Source: Pacificimonas sp036351775 (GTDB lineage Bacteria; Pseudomonadota; Alphaproteobacteria; Sphingomonadales; Sphingomonadaceae). From it: DNA of 64,000 nucleotides. The stretch covers positions 1 to 64,000 of the forward strand of contig JAZBPX010000004.1 in the NCBI GenBank assembly GCA_036351775.1, given 5' to 3'. Shown piece by piece: positions 21,302 through 30,429 of the stretch. The notes under the pieces are model-generated. The model was not told the DNA's origin. It saw only the letters and a program-made list of their open reading frames with translations, and ran no database searches. The position numbers and the translations under genes were made by a program. Positions within the stretch are counted from its first letter, which is position 1; each line of letters opens with the position of its first letter.

Positions 21302-22264
21302 ATGGCTTACATCGCGAAAATTGCCATTGCAGGCACCACCGCGCTGATGATGACGGCTCCCGCCGCCGCGATCACCGTCAACGCCACGGAGGATCCCACG
21401 ACCCTCGTGAACAACATTCTCGGTGCAGGTGTGTCGATCGTCGGCACGCCGACCTTTACGAAGGGCGCCGCGAGCGGGTTCGACGACGGACCGACGATCC
21501 AGGCGGGTAGCTTCACTGCCGGTACGGATGCGGTGCCCTTCGCCAGCGGCATCGTTCTGGGGACAGGCAGTGTTGCTGCCATTCCGGGTGCCAATACGGA
21601 CAGCGGCCTGCCGGAGGCAATTCCCGGCGGCGGCAATGACGGGCCGGGCACCAATGATTTTAGCGCCAACAACCTCACTCACGCTGTTGAGAACATCACC
21701 GACACATCCGCAACGACCGGCATCACGGACTCCCGCGACTTCGCCATGCTGGAGTTTCAGTTCCAGTTTGGCGACGGTTCCGGTGGCGGCGACATCTTCT
21801 TCAATTTCTCCTTCGCGTCCGAGGAGTATCTCGATTTTGTCGACTCGGCGTTCAACGATGAGTTCCAGCTGCTGATTAACGGTGTGAACCTTGGCACGAC
21901 CACCGGCTCGGTCGGCGGCGATCCCATCAACATCAACTCGGTCAACCCGAACAGCAACGCCGGTCTCTACGTCAACAATGTCCAGAACACCGAGGGGGTC
22001 CCGGACAACAACCTCGCCTTCGGGTTCGACGGCCGCACGACGGGTATCACGGCGAACGCAAACGCCCTCGGGGCGGGTGTTCATACGGCGCAGTTCATCA
22101 TCGCCGATGTTGGTGACGGCCTGCTCGACTCCGGTGTGTTCATCCAGGGCGGCACCTTTGCGAACACGAGCACACCCGTCGCCGACGTACCGGCGCCCGC
22201 CGCGCTTGGCCTCCTCGGCCTCGGCCTTGGGCTCGTCGCCGCGCGTCGCCGCCGGAAGGGTTAA
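21302..22264 (+). CDS. Choice-of-anchor L domain protein with PEP-CTERM-type sorting tail
   Basis: 320 residues, exported. Signal peptide: MAYIAKIAIAGTTALMMTAP then AAAITV, cleaved near residue 22. The body shows the choice-of-anchor L pattern: SGIVLGTGSVA, FAMLEFQFQF, and the hallmark NFSFASEEYLDFVDSAFND. The C-terminus is a PEP-CTERM variant: VPAPAALGLLGLGLGLVAA followed by RRRRKG, that is, a Pro-containing motif, a membrane helix and an Arg cluster. Such proteins are thought to be cut and anchored by an exosortase and released with exopolysaccharide. No exosortase gene lies in the window. An upstream TTG at 21293 is possible, but ATG 21302 gives the better signal peptide. A sigma-54 promoter lies upstream. 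Confidence 0.88.
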   Translation: MAYIAKIAIAGTTALMMTAPAAAITVNATEDPTTLVNNILGAGVSIVGTPTFTKGAASGFDDGPTIQAGSFTAGTDAVPFASGIVLGTGSVAAIPGANTDSGLPEAIPGGGNDGPGTNDFSANNLTHAVENITDTSATTGITDSRDFAMLEFQFQFGDGSGGGDIFFNFSFASEEYLDFVDSAFNDEFQLLINGVNLGTTTGSVGGDPININSVNPNSNAGLYVNNVQNTEGVPDNNLAFGFDGRTTGITANANALGAGVHTAQFIIADVGDGLLDSGVFIQGGTFANTSTPVADVPAPAALGLLGLGLGLVAARRRRKG

Positions 22265-22305
22265 GGCAACCGCTGCGCCCGGCGCGGCAATTAGACGAAC
22301 GACAG

Positions 22306-22340
22306 GGCGGTGGGTGTTTCGCACCCACCGCCTTTCCTTT
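22306..22340 (+). terminator. Rho-independent terminator after the PEP-CTERM gene
   Basis: GGCGGTGGGTG (22306-22316) pairs perfectly with CACCCACCGCC (22322-22332) around a five-base loop and is followed by TTTCCTTT. It ends the transcript 42 bases past the stop and isolates it from the amidohydrolase gene. Confidence 0.85.
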
Positions 22341-22376
22341 AGAGACTGCGCCTTCCAACATGGGGAGGGAACGCTC

Positions 22377-24407
22377 TTGAGACTTCTGGCCATTCTGACG
22401 GCGGCGCTGACCACGCCCGCCCTGACCACGCCCGCCCTTGCCGAAACCACCGAATACCGCGTGCTGTTCGGCGGCAAGGACACCGGCGCGATGATCGTCG
22501 AGGAGACGGGCGACCGCGTCGAGATCGACTTCGACTACAGGCAGAATGGCCGCGGCCCGACCATCACGGAGGTCATCACGCTCGGTCCCGATGGCCTGCC
22601 GACCGACATGCGCGTCGAGGGGCGCACGACCTTCGGCAATCCCGTGAACGAGTTTTACCGCTACGCCAGCGGCACGGCTGAATGGCAGGACGCCACCGGT
22701 CCGGGCAATGCCGAAGGGGCGGAAAACCGCTTCTACATCAACCAGAATGGCAGCTTCTACTCGGTCGGCCTTCTGGCCGAGCGCCTGCTGGCGGACGAAG
22801 ACGGCGAGATGGCCGTCTATCCCGGCGGCACCGCCCGCATTGTGGAACGGGAAAGCCTCGACTTCGACGGCCCGGACGGTCCCGTCACCGCCACAACCTA
22901 CGAAATCTACGGCCTCTCCACCTCTCCCGCGAACGTGACCCTCGATCAGGACGGTGACCTGTTCGCCATCGCCTCGCCGCGCTTCGCCGCGATCCGCAAG
23001 GGGTACGAAGCCGCCGCAGACGAGGCACTGCGCGATCAGGCCCAGCGCCTCTCCACCAGCCGCTTCGTCGATATCCAGAAAACCGCCGCGCGCGACTATG
23101 ACGGCCCCGTCCGCATCCGGAATGTCCGGCTGTTCGACGCAGCCGAGGCCGCGCTGACGACCGCGCGCGACGTTGTGGTCTACAATGACCGCATCGCCAG
23201 CATCGAACCGGCGAACAGCCCCGCAACGGAGGGCGAAACCGTCATCGACGGCGCGGGCGGCACGCTCGTTCCCGGCATGTATGAGATGCACGGTCATATC
23301 GGTCAGGAGAACGCCCTTCTGAACATCGCCGCGGGCGTCACCTCCGTTCGCGACATGGGCAATGAGAATGATGTTCTCGCCGGCCTGATCCAGCGCATCG
23401 AGGACGGCATCATCGCCGGCCCTCGCATCACCCGCTCCGGCTTTATCGAGGGGCTGTCCGACTTTTCCGCCGCCACCGGCGAAACCGTGGCGACGGAAGA
23501 GGGGGCGATCGACCAGGTCCGCTGGTACGCCGCGCGTGGCTTCCCGCAGGTCAAGCTTTACAACTCCATGCAGCCCGAATGGGCACCCGCCGTCGTCGCC
23601 GAGGCGCACAGGCTCGGCATGCGCGTCGCGGGTCATGTGCCGGCCTTCTCGACCGCCGATGAAATGATCGAAGCCGGTTTCGACGAGATCACGCACGTCA
23701 ACCAGCTCATGCTCGGCTGGGTCCTGAACGAGGGCGAAGATACCCGCACCCTCTTTCGCTTCACGGCAATGCAGCGCTTCCCCGACCTCGACGTGAACGG
23801 TGAGGCGATCCAGTCGACGCTCGCCTCGATGGTCGAAAAGGGCATCGCCCATGATCCGACCATCGCCATTCACGAACTCGGCCTCGTCGCCGTCGATGGC
23901 GAGGTCTCGGCGGGCGCTGTCGATATCATCGACAACCTGCCGGTGAATACCCAGCGCGAGTATAAGCAGGCGCTGTTCGGCACGGACACGCAGGAGGAGC
24001 GCGACCGCTACGTCGCCGCCTTCGACAAGATCATCGAGACCTTGACCGCCTTCCATGACGCCGGGGTGTTCCTCGTCCCCGGCACCGACCTCGGCGGCTC
24101 CTTCGCCTATCACCGCGAACTGCAGCTTTTCGAGAAGCTCGGCATGACCCCGGCGGAAGTCCTGAAGCGCGCCACCCTCGATATGGCCACCTATCTCGGC
24201 CAGGACGAGGATCTCGGCTCGATAGAGAAGGGCAAATATGCCGACTTCTTCCTCGTCGCCGGCGATCCCACGGTTGACCTGACGGAAATCAAGCGCATCC
24301 AGATGGTCGTCGCCGACGGCACGGTCTATTTTCCGTCGGAAATCTACCCGTCCTTCGGCATCCGCCCGTTCGCCGCCGCCCCGGACGTTGTGACGCTGCC
24401 GGAATAG
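22377..24407 (+). CDS. Secreted amidohydrolase-family enzyme
   Basis: 676 residues from a TTG start with a strong GGAGGGA site seven bases upstream; the open frame extends further 5' but overlaps the previous gene and its terminator. A signal peptide (LRLLAILTAALTTPALTTPALA) predicts export. An N-terminal domain of about 240 residues precedes the metal-dependent hydrolase domain. That domain has LVPGMYEMHGHIG (first His-x-His), VTSVRDMG, a histidine in RVAGHVPAF and another in EITHVNQ, and the Asp in VPGTDLGGSF. This is the composite TIM-barrel amidohydrolase fold used by imidazolonepropionase, prolidase-like and related enzymes. The substrate is unknown; a cyclic amide or dipeptide is possible. 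Confidence 0.82.
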   Translation: MRLLAILTAALTTPALTTPALAETTEYRVLFGGKDTGAMIVEETGDRVEIDFDYRQNGRGPTITEVITLGPDGLPTDMRVEGRTTFGNPVNEFYRYASGTAEWQDATGPGNAEGAENRFYINQNGSFYSVGLLAERLLADEDGEMAVYPGGTARIVERESLDFDGPDGPVTATTYEIYGLSTSPANVTLDQDGDLFAIASPRFAAIRKGYEAAADEALRDQAQRLSTSRFVDIQKTAARDYDGPVRIRNVRLFDAAEAALTTARDVVVYNDRIASIEPANSPATEGETVIDGAGGTLVPGMYEMHGHIGQENALLNIAAGVTSVRDMGNENDVLAGLIQRIEDGIIAGPRITRSGFIEGLSDFSAATGETVATEEGAIDQVRWYAARGFPQVKLYNSMQPEWAPAVVAEAHRLGMRVAGHVPAFSTADEMIEAGFDEITHVNQLMLGWVLNEGEDTRTLFRFTAMQRFPDLDVNGEAIQSTLASMVEKGIAHDPTIAIHELGLVAVDGEVSAGAVDIIDNLPVNTQREYKQALFGTDTQEERDRYVAAFDKIIETLTAFHDAGVFLVPGTDLGGSFAYHRELQLFEKLGMTPAEVLKRATLDMATYLGQDEDLGSIEKGKYADFFLVAGDPTVDLTEIKRIQMVVADGTVYFPSEIYPSFGIRPFAAAPDVVTLPE

Positions 24408-24431
24408 CGCCTCATATCGGGGCACCGGCTT

Positions 24432-24469
24432 CCCGTCCCGCCGCGAAGTGAACCTGGCGGCGGGACGGG
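24432..24469. terminator. Terminator-like hairpin after the amidohydrolase gene
   Basis: CCCGTCCCGCCGC (24432-24444) pairs perfectly with GCGGCGGGACGGG (24457-24469) around a 12-base loop. No T-run follows, and the next ATG is only 13 bases away, so it may act as a partial terminator or as a structure affecting translation of the next gene. Confidence 0.5.
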
Positions 24470-24481
24470 CGTTACTGCTTC

Positions 24482-25324
24482 ATGTCTCAAGCAGAACTGA
24501 CAACCGATCTCAGCGCCGCCTGGTCTCTTGCGGACCGCCATCATGTCGGCATCATCGCCGCCGGCGTCGCCTTTTACGGCTTTCTCGCCTTCGTGCCGAT
24601 GCTCGCCGCGATCGTACTTGCTTATGGTTTGGTGGCCGATCCGGCGATGGTGGAGAGCCATATCGACAGCCTTGGCGCGGTCCTTCCCAATGCGGCCGCC
24701 GACCTGATCGCGGAACAGCTTCGCGCGGTCAGCGAGGCCGATCAGGGCCGCACGGGCTTCGGGCTGGTGCTGGCGCTCCTCGGGGCGCTCTGGGGCGCGA
24801 CGAAGGGCGCAAAGGCGGTCATGACCGCTCTCAACATCATCTACGATGTCAACGAAACGCGCGGGTTCGTCAGCAAGCAGCTCGCCGCGCTCGGCATTAC
24901 CGCAGTATTGGTCGCCGTGCTGATCGGCGCGGCCCTGACAATGACCGTCTCCGGCTACCTCGAAACGCTGCTGCCGTCCCTAGGCCCCGTCATCACTGAC
25001 GGGCTCAAACTTCTGACCTGGCTCGTGCTGGCCGCGATCGTTGTCGGTGCCATCGTCTGGATCTACCGGGTCGCTCCGCATCGGGAAACCGGCCGGTCGG
25101 AGCAGCTAAGGCCAGGCGCGGTCACAGCGGCAGCGCTCTGGCTGGTCGCGACGGTCGCCTTCGGTTTCTATGCCGCCCGCTTCGGCAGCTACAACGCCAC
25201 CTATGGCTCGCTCGGTGCGGTCGTGGTCTTCGTGCTCTGGCTCTATCTCAGCGCCTATGCGGTTATGTTCGGGGCCTCTCTGAACCGCGTCCGCAACCGG
25301 CGCGAACCGCGCGGCGAAACCTGA
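24482..25324 (+). CDS. YihY/BrkB family inner-membrane protein
   Basis: 280 residues with about six membrane helices (for example near residues 17-44, 130-153, 172-192 and 214-256). The family signature is in the first helix (IIAAGVAFYGFLAFVPMLAA) and in the ending AVVVFVLWLYLSAYAVMFGA. Once mis-annotated as RNase BN, the family's function is unproven; transport or envelope roles have been suggested. It lies on the plus strand after the amidohydrolase and converges with the histidine kinase gene. Confidence 0.88.
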   Translation: MSQAELTTDLSAAWSLADRHHVGIIAAGVAFYGFLAFVPMLAAIVLAYGLVADPAMVESHIDSLGAVLPNAAADLIAEQLRAVSEADQGRTGFGLVLALLGALWGATKGAKAVMTALNIIYDVNETRGFVSKQLAALGITAVLVAVLIGAALTMTVSGYLETLLPSLGPVITDGLKLLTWLVLAAIVVGAIVWIYRVAPHRETGRSEQLRPGAVTAAALWLVATVAFGFYAARFGSYNATYGSLGAVVVFVLWLYLSAYAVMFGASLNRVRNRREPRGET

Positions 25325-25361
25325 GCCCGCCGCTCCCCCATTCTCACCTGGTGTCCATCAA

Positions 25362-26957
25362 CTAACCGCGGCCCGGTGCCAGCGCTGCCACCAGATCCTG
25401 CAGGCTGAACGGTTTGCGAAGAACCCTCCCGGATGGACCCAGCGCCCGCTCGATGGCGTCAAAATCCGCATAGCCGGTGGCCACCAGAACGCGGATGTCC
25501 GGATACTGGCGGCGTACGGCCTCGGCCAGCGCGGCCCCGTCCATGCCCGGCATCGCAAAGTCGGTCAGGACAACGTCGACAGTCCGCTTCTCCAGACTTT
25601 CAAGGGCCGCGCTGCCGCTTTCCGCCGTACTGACGTCTGCGTTAAACAGCTTCAACGCCTCCACCATGCTAGACCGTACGCCGTCATCGTCGTCGACCAC
25701 CAGCACTGACAGGCCGCTCAGGTCGACGTCCGCCCCCAGGCCCGGTTCGATTGGCTGGTCGGCGCTTGCGGCACTGCCGCTTTTCGGCAGCAGGATCGTG
25801 ACAACGGTACCCACGCCCTCCTCCGTTTCGATCCGTACGGTACCATTCGCCTGGCTGGAAAAGCCGTGCACCATCGATAGACCCAGGCCGGTTCCCGCGC
25901 CGGATTCCTTGGTCGTAAAAAAGGGCTCGAACGCCTTTGAGACGGCTTCCGCCGACATGCCGCAACCATCGTCCGCCACGCTGATCGCTACATAGTCGCC
26001 GTCATGCAGGTCTGCGGCACCGTCGATCCGGACGGGACGCGACTGGAGCACAATGCGTCCACCCTGGCCCGTCGCGTCGCGCGCATTGATGACCAGGTTC
26101 ATGACGGCAAGCTCCAGCTGGGTGCGATCGACGTCCACCAGCGGGTCGCTCTCCGTCTCGATGGCAAGGTCGGTCATCGGATCGAGGGTACGGTCCAGCA
26201 GTTCGCGCATGCCCTGGATCATCGGCGTTACGGCAATGGTTTCGACAACCGTGGCCTTGTCCCGGGCGAAGGTCAGCAGCTGCGCGGTCAGGCGCTGGGC
26301 CTTTTCCGCCGCGCCGCGCCCCATCCCGGTCCATTTCAGAACGCGGTCGACACGGTCCGGCGCGCGTTCGATCAGTTCCAGGCTTGAACTGATTGCCTGC
26401 AGCAGGTTATTGAAATCATGCGCGATACCGCCGGTCAGTTGACCCAGGGCGTCGATCTTCTTCGCCTGTACCAACTGCTGTTCGGTCCTCTTGCGTTCGG
26501 CGATCTCCTCACGCAGACGTTCCAGCGCGGCGTCCCGGTCGAGGAGGCTGGCGGTCAACTGTTCGTTGGCAAGCTGGAGAGCGCTTGGACTTGGCAATGC
26601 CAGCGCGCGCGGGATCATGGGCCAGATCACCATGGCGGTCAGGACGGAGGCGACAGCGGTAACGGCCTTCACCGCTCCCTCCCAGCCATAATCGCTGTTC
26701 CAGAGGTTCCAGATCGCAAACAGGTGAGTCGTCCCGCAGGCGAGGATAAACAGCGCGAACAGCCAGAACAAATAGCCGAACTCGATATCCTTTCGTTTGC
26801 GAACGAACACCAGCAGCGCGACGGGGATCGAAAAATAGGCCGCCGCGGTCAGACCGTCTGCAATGACGTGCGTCCACACCAGCTCCGGGCGCCAGAGCAG
26901 GCAGTAACCGTGCGGGGCGTAAATCCCGTTGTCCAGAAACGCGCGAAGCCATTCCAT
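25362..26957 (-). CDS. Hybrid histidine kinase with an ethylene-receptor-like (ETR1-type) membrane sensor domain
   Basis: 531 residues. Residues 28-118 form three or four membrane helices matching the ethylene-binding domain of plant ETR1. Asp34, Tyr41, Ile71, Cys74 and His78 line up with ETR1 Asp25, Tyr32, Ile62, Cys65 and His69 with the same spacing; Cys and His hold the copper ion in ETR1 (ACGTTHLFAIW here). A coiled linker (125-165) follows. The kinase core has its H-box at His180 (LTGGIAHDFNNLL), N-box NLVINARDA, and G-boxes DDGCGMS and GAGTGLGLS. A C-terminal receiver domain has the phospho-acceptor Asp466 and a conserved Lys in RKPFS. No GAF domain is visible. It could sense ethylene, another small gas or copper. 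It sits between rpoB and rplL with no partner regulator nearby. Confidence 0.88.
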   Translation of the reverse strand: MEWLRAFLDNGIYAPHGYCLLWRPELVWTHVIADGLTAAAYFSIPVALLVFVRKRKDIEFGYLFWLFALFILACGTTHLFAIWNLWNSDYGWEGAVKAVTAVASVLTAMVIWPMIPRALALPSPSALQLANEQLTASLLDRDAALERLREEIAERKRTEQQLVQAKKIDALGQLTGGIAHDFNNLLQAISSSLELIERAPDRVDRVLKWTGMGRGAAEKAQRLTAQLLTFARDKATVVETIAVTPMIQGMRELLDRTLDPMTDLAIETESDPLVDVDRTQLELAVMNLVINARDATGQGGRIVLQSRPVRIDGAADLHDGDYVAISVADDGCGMSAEAVSKAFEPFFTTKESGAGTGLGLSMVHGFSSQANGTVRIETEEGVGTVVTILLPKSGSAASADQPIEPGLGADVDLSGLSVLVVDDDDGVRSSMVEALKLFNADVSTAESGSAALESLEKRTVDVVLTDFAMPGMDGAALAEAVRRQYPDIRVLVATGYADFDAIERALGPSGRVLRKPFSLQDLVAALAPGRG

Positions 26958-27011
26958 GCAGGTTTCCCTTCCGAATACCCGTCATTTTGCCGCTCTCCAA
27001 CGCAGCAGACA

Positions 27012-27048
27012 GAAAAAGGGGGGCGGCCCCGTCAGGAACCGCCCCCCA
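27012..27048 (-). terminator. Rho-independent terminator after rplL
   Basis: On the minus strand GGGGGGCGG (27047-27039) pairs with CCGCCCCCC (27026-27018) around a 12-base loop and runs into five T residues, 31 bases past the rplL stop. It separates rplJL from the histidine kinase gene and hence from rpoBC. Confidence 0.88.
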
Positions 27049-27078
27049 ATATTGCCTGCACCGGAACGGTGCCGACGC

Positions 27079-27456
27079 TTATTTCAGCTCGACGGTACCG
27101 CCGGCCGCTTCGATCTTGCCCTTGATCTCTTCAGCCTCGGCCTTGTCCACGCCTTCCTTGATCGGCTTCGGCGCGCTTTCGACGAGCGCCTTGGCGTCGC
27201 CGAGACCCAGACCGGTGATCGCGCGGACCTCCTTGATGACCTGGATCTTCTTGCCGCCGTCGCCGGTCAGGACAACGTCGAATTCGGTCTGCTCTTCAGC
27301 CGCCGGGGCATCGCCGCCAGCGCCGCCTGCGGGGGCTGCGGCAACCGCTGCTGCGGCCGAAACGCCCCACTTCTCTTCAAGCATTTTGGAAAGGTCTGCC
27401 GCCTCGAGGACGGTCAGTTCGGAAAGCTGCTCAACGAGCTTCTCAAGATCTGCCAT
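27079..27456 (-). CDS. rplL: 50S ribosomal protein L7/L12
   Basis: 125 residues, the multi-copy stalk protein that recruits translation factors. The N-terminal dimerisation helix region (LEKLVEQLSELTVLEAADLS), an Ala/Gly-rich hinge near residues 35-55, and the C-terminal domain (KKIQVIKEVRAITGLGLGDA ... LVESAPKPIKEGVDK) are all typical. It follows rplJ by about 136 bases. A perfect intrinsic terminator follows, so rpoB is not co-transcribed. Confidence 0.98.
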   Translation of the reverse strand: MADLEKLVEQLSELTVLEAADLSKMLEEKWGVSAAAAVAAAPAGGAGGDAPAAEEQTEFDVVLTGDGGKKIQVIKEVRAITGLGLGDAKALVESAPKPIKEGVDKAEAEEIKGKIEAAGGTVELK

Positions 27457-27477
27457 GTTTCAATTCCTTTTAAGATT

Positions 27478-27570
27478 CGTCACCCAGAACTCGTTTCAGG
27501 GTTTAGTCACATTTCTGTTGCCGCCGCCGTCGCCGCTCGATGCTGAAACAAGTTCAGCAGGACGATGGTG
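27478..27570. repeat. Degraded palindromic repeat in the rplJ-rplL spacer
   Basis: CAGAACTCGTTTCAGGG near 27485 and its rough inverse CTGAAACAAGTTCAG at 27543-27557 resemble the arms CCTGAACTTGTTTCAGG of the tandem repeats at 36142-36543. The match is imperfect, so this looks like an old copy. Confidence 0.4.
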
Positions 27571-27592
27571 CGGGTAAGTCGATACTTCAGGC

Positions 27593-28108
27593 TTACGCGT
27601 CTTCTTTCGCCGCATAGGCGCCAAAGACACGGGCCAACTGACCGGCCGGGGCTGCCGCGATCTGGGCGATCTTGGTGGCCGGGGCCTGAACCAGGCCGAC
27701 GATCTTCGCACGAAGCTCGTCGAGGCTCGGAAGCGAGGCGAGCTGCTTGATCTCGTCTGACGTCAGGACGTTTCCGTCCATGGCGCCGCCGACGATCTCA
27801 AGATTGTCGTTCGTCTTCGCGAAGTCATTGGCCGCCTTGGCTGCTGCCACCGGGTCGGAAGAGGTCGCCAGCGCCGTCGGACCGACGAGGAATTCGGAAA
27901 TGCCTTCATAGGCAGACCCTTCCAGCGCGATCTTGGCGAGGCGGTTCTTCGCAACCTTGTAGCTGGCACCCGCGTCACGCATCTTCGCGCGAAGCTCTTC
28001 CACGTCGGCCACCGTCAGGCCGTGGTTACGCGTAACCACGACGACAGAGGCCTCCGCAAAGGTGCCCTTCAGCTGATCGACCAGCGCATGTTTTTCTGCG
28101 CGATCCAT
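27593..28108 (-). CDS. rplJ: 50S ribosomal protein L10
   Basis: 171 residues. L10 anchors the L7/L12 dimers to the ribosome and usually represses its own mRNA together with L12. Typical blocks are VVVTRNHGLTVADVEELRAK and ASYKVAKNRLAKIAL at the N-terminal rRNA-binding half, GPTALATSSDPVAAAK in the middle, and LVQAPATKIAQI at the start of the stalk helix. TAGGAG lies upstream of the ATG. A 380-base leader with stem-loops precedes it. rplK-rplA are 3.4 kb away rather than adjacent. Confidence 0.98.
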   Translation of the reverse strand: MDRAEKHALVDQLKGTFAEASVVVVTRNHGLTVADVEELRAKMRDAGASYKVAKNRLAKIALEGSAYEGISEFLVGPTALATSSDPVAAAKAANDFAKTNDNLEIVGGAMDGNVLTSDEIKQLASLPSLDELRAKIVGLVQAPATKIAQIAAAPAGQLARVFGAYAAKEDA

Positions 28109-28492
28109 GCTTCACTCCTACATATGCCCGCGCGCCGCGCTCCCCAGGGGGGGGAGAGAGCGCACGAACGGCTCAACTACGGACCGGCCGAACGGCCAGT
28201 CCTGATGATGTCCGGATGGAAGAGTGAGGGGAGAAGATGTCGGCCGCGAATGCGGGGCCAGGCAGACCTTCGAAAAATCTCTCTTCCGTCTATTGCGGGC
28301 AAATTTAAGCCGACTGATCGGCGCCTGCAGTCTCGGACGGTGTCCGCTTACAATCAGCGGACGAGCGCTAACTAGTTGTGGGGCAGCGAAAGTCAACCAA
28401 GCTGACCGAACCTATTGATGGCAACGGCACCGTGACAGCGGTCCGCTCAGCAACTATGACTTGTTTTCTAACTGGAAAAGGCGGGACGGGTC
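28109..28492 (-). promoter_or_regulatory. rplJ leader region with stem-loops (candidate L10 autoregulatory leader)
   Basis: 384 bases without a gene between rplJ and the S9 peptidase. On the rplJ side a nine-pair stem (28181-28189 with 28194-28202, loop GAAC) and a second stem around 28132-28162 (GCGCTCTCTCC with GGGGAGCGC) lie 25-95 bases before the start codon. L10 leaders normally fold near the ribosome site, so autoregulation is plausible. Sequence similarity to known L10 leaders was not checked. The peptidase promoter must also lie here. Confidence 0.4.
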
Positions 28493-30421
28493 ATGAATCG
28501 GATCATTCTTTTCATCGCAGCTATGATCCCGTTCGATATGGTCGCCGCTACGCCGCCAATCGAAGTCTATGGACAGCTTCCGGCGCTGGACCAGGCGGTC
28601 ATCTCACCATCAGGCGAGCGAATCGCCCTGTCCGCGAACATGGATGGAACCAGAAGGGTCATCATTCTCGACGGTCAGGGCGAGCTCGTCAGTGCCAACC
28701 GCGTTGGCGATGCAAAGGTTCGCGAACTCGACTGGGCCGGAGACCGATATCTCGTCGTCTGGACCAGCAGTACTGAGGAACTGGACTACCGCTTCAGCAC
28801 GCAGAAGGCCGAACTTTCGAACGCTCATATCCTCGATCTACAGGCCGGCACCTCGGATGTGGTCTTTGGCGCGGACGACAACATGATCGGCGGCGTCAAC
28901 GGCTTCTACGGCCTGAATTCGCGAGACGGTAAATGGTTCGGCTATTTCAGCGGCAACACGATGTCTCGCAGCCGCGAACAAGGCGGTGGGTATCGGCTCG
29001 AGGATCTCGCGCCTGACCTTTACGAAATCGACATGAGTGATGGCGGTGCCAGTCGTTTGGACATCAATAAGGAAAGCGGCATTTTCCACGACTGGCTGAT
29101 CGGCGAGGATGGAAAAATTGCTGCCGATCTCGAAGTGCACGCCGGTCCAGGCTCATGGACTCTGCGCAGCGGGAATCGGAAACTGGCGGATGGGTCCAGC
29201 CCGTATGCAGAGATTACCATTCTAGGTTTCGGAACCAACGGCGACAGCGTGATATACAGCGAAAGCGACCCGGAAACCGCGATCAATCGCTGGTTTGAAA
29301 TTCCCCTTTCGGGCGGCGCAGCTACCGAAGTTCTGCCGGATCTTTCGGCCCGCCGTGCCTTCTTCTCAGAAGACCGACGGCTCGTTGGGGTGCAGACCGG
29401 CGGTCCCGGTGCTAATTACAAGTTCTTCGATCCGCTCCACCAGCAGATCATGGGCGCGGCGCAGCGCGCGTTCCCCGGCAAGCGGGTTGAGCTGGTCGAT
29501 GCCTCTGCGGACTTCATGAAGCTGATCGTCAAGACGCAGGGTAGCGGCGATCCAGGCACATGGTGGCTCGTCGACATATCATCGGGCAGCGCGGTCGATT
29601 TGGGGGTCTCCTATACCCTCCGCGCGGCGGATGTCGGGGCTGTAGAGCGTTTTGCCTACACCGCTGCGGACGGGCTGGACATGGAAGGCATACTGACGCT
29701 TCCGCCTGGGCAGGAGTCGGCAACGAACCTTCCCGCCATCATTCTTCCGCACGGCGGACCGGCCGCGCATGACGAGCAGATGTTCGACTGGTGGGCACAG
29801 GCTTTCGCGTCTCGCGGTTACGCCGTGTTCCAACCCAATTTCCGGGGATCGACAGGCTATGGTGCCGCCTTTCGTCTGGCCGGTCACGGCGAGTGGGGCC
29901 GCAAGATGCAGACCGATCTGTCCGACGGTCTTCACGAACTTGTCCGCAAGGGCATCGTCGACCCTGAACGGGTCTGCATCATGGGGGCATCCTACGGCGG
30001 CTATGCGGCGCTGGCCGGTGTGACGATGCAGTCCGGCATCTACCGCTGCGCCGTTGCCGTTAATGCCGTTGCGGATCTCGAACGCTTCTACCGCGATGAC
30101 CTTCGCGAGGCTGGACAGAATCGTGTGCTCGCCCGTGCCTGGCGGCGCCAGTTCGGCAACGAGCGCAGTCTGGGAGAGATGTCACCCGCACGGTTCGCCG
30201 CGAGGGCCGAGGTGCCCGTGCTCATCATCCACGGTCTGGACGACACCGTCGTCCCGTCCGAGCAGGGAGAAATCATGCGCGACGCTTTGCAAAGCGCCGG
30301 CAAGGACGTGACATTCGTCCCCTTGCCCGGCGAGGATCACTGGCTCTCCACGGGCGAAATGCGCCTGATGATGCTGCGTCACGCCGTTGCCTTCACCATG
30401 CGGCACAACCCACCAGGCTGA
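28493..30421 (+). CDS. S9 family peptidase (prolyl oligopeptidase / acylaminoacyl peptidase type), exported
   Basis: 642 residues. The signal peptide (MNRIILFIAAMIPFDMVAAT) predicts periplasmic location. Residues 20-380 form the beta-propeller part, starting LDQAVISPSGERIALSAN. The alpha/beta hydrolase catalytic domain follows, with the Ser in GASYGGYAALAG at Ser500, the Asp in HGLDDTVVP (residue 583 or 584), and His616 in GEDHWLS. PHGGPAAHDEQMFDWW supplies the oxyanion region. It should cut short peptides, perhaps after proline. It interrupts the ribosomal-protein block and points the opposite way, so it is an insertion relative to the common order. Confidence 0.9.
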   Translation: MNRIILFIAAMIPFDMVAATPPIEVYGQLPALDQAVISPSGERIALSANMDGTRRVIILDGQGELVSANRVGDAKVRELDWAGDRYLVVWTSSTEELDYRFSTQKAELSNAHILDLQAGTSDVVFGADDNMIGGVNGFYGLNSRDGKWFGYFSGNTMSRSREQGGGYRLEDLAPDLYEIDMSDGGASRLDINKESGIFHDWLIGEDGKIAADLEVHAGPGSWTLRSGNRKLADGSSPYAEITILGFGTNGDSVIYSESDPETAINRWFEIPLSGGAATEVLPDLSARRAFFSEDRRLVGVQTGGPGANYKFFDPLHQQIMGAAQRAFPGKRVELVDASADFMKLIVKTQGSGDPGTWWLVDISSGSAVDLGVSYTLRAADVGAVERFAYTAADGLDMEGILTLPPGQESATNLPAIILPHGGPAAHDEQMFDWWAQAFASRGYAVFQPNFRGSTGYGAAFRLAGHGEWGRKMQTDLSDGLHELVRKGIVDPERVCIMGASYGGYAALAGVTMQSGIYRCAVAVNAVADLERFYRDDLREAGQNRVLARAWRRQFGNERSLGEMSPARFAARAEVPVLIIHGLDDTVVPSEQGEIMRDALQSAGKDVTFVPLPGEDHWLSTGEMRLMMLRHAVAFTMRHNPPG

Positions 30422-30429
30422 GACTGGCC

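Noticed and set aside
21053..22483. 476-codon open frame on the minus strand
   Set aside because: Antisense to the PEP-CTERM gene, crosses its terminator and the sigma-54 promoter region, and has no domain.
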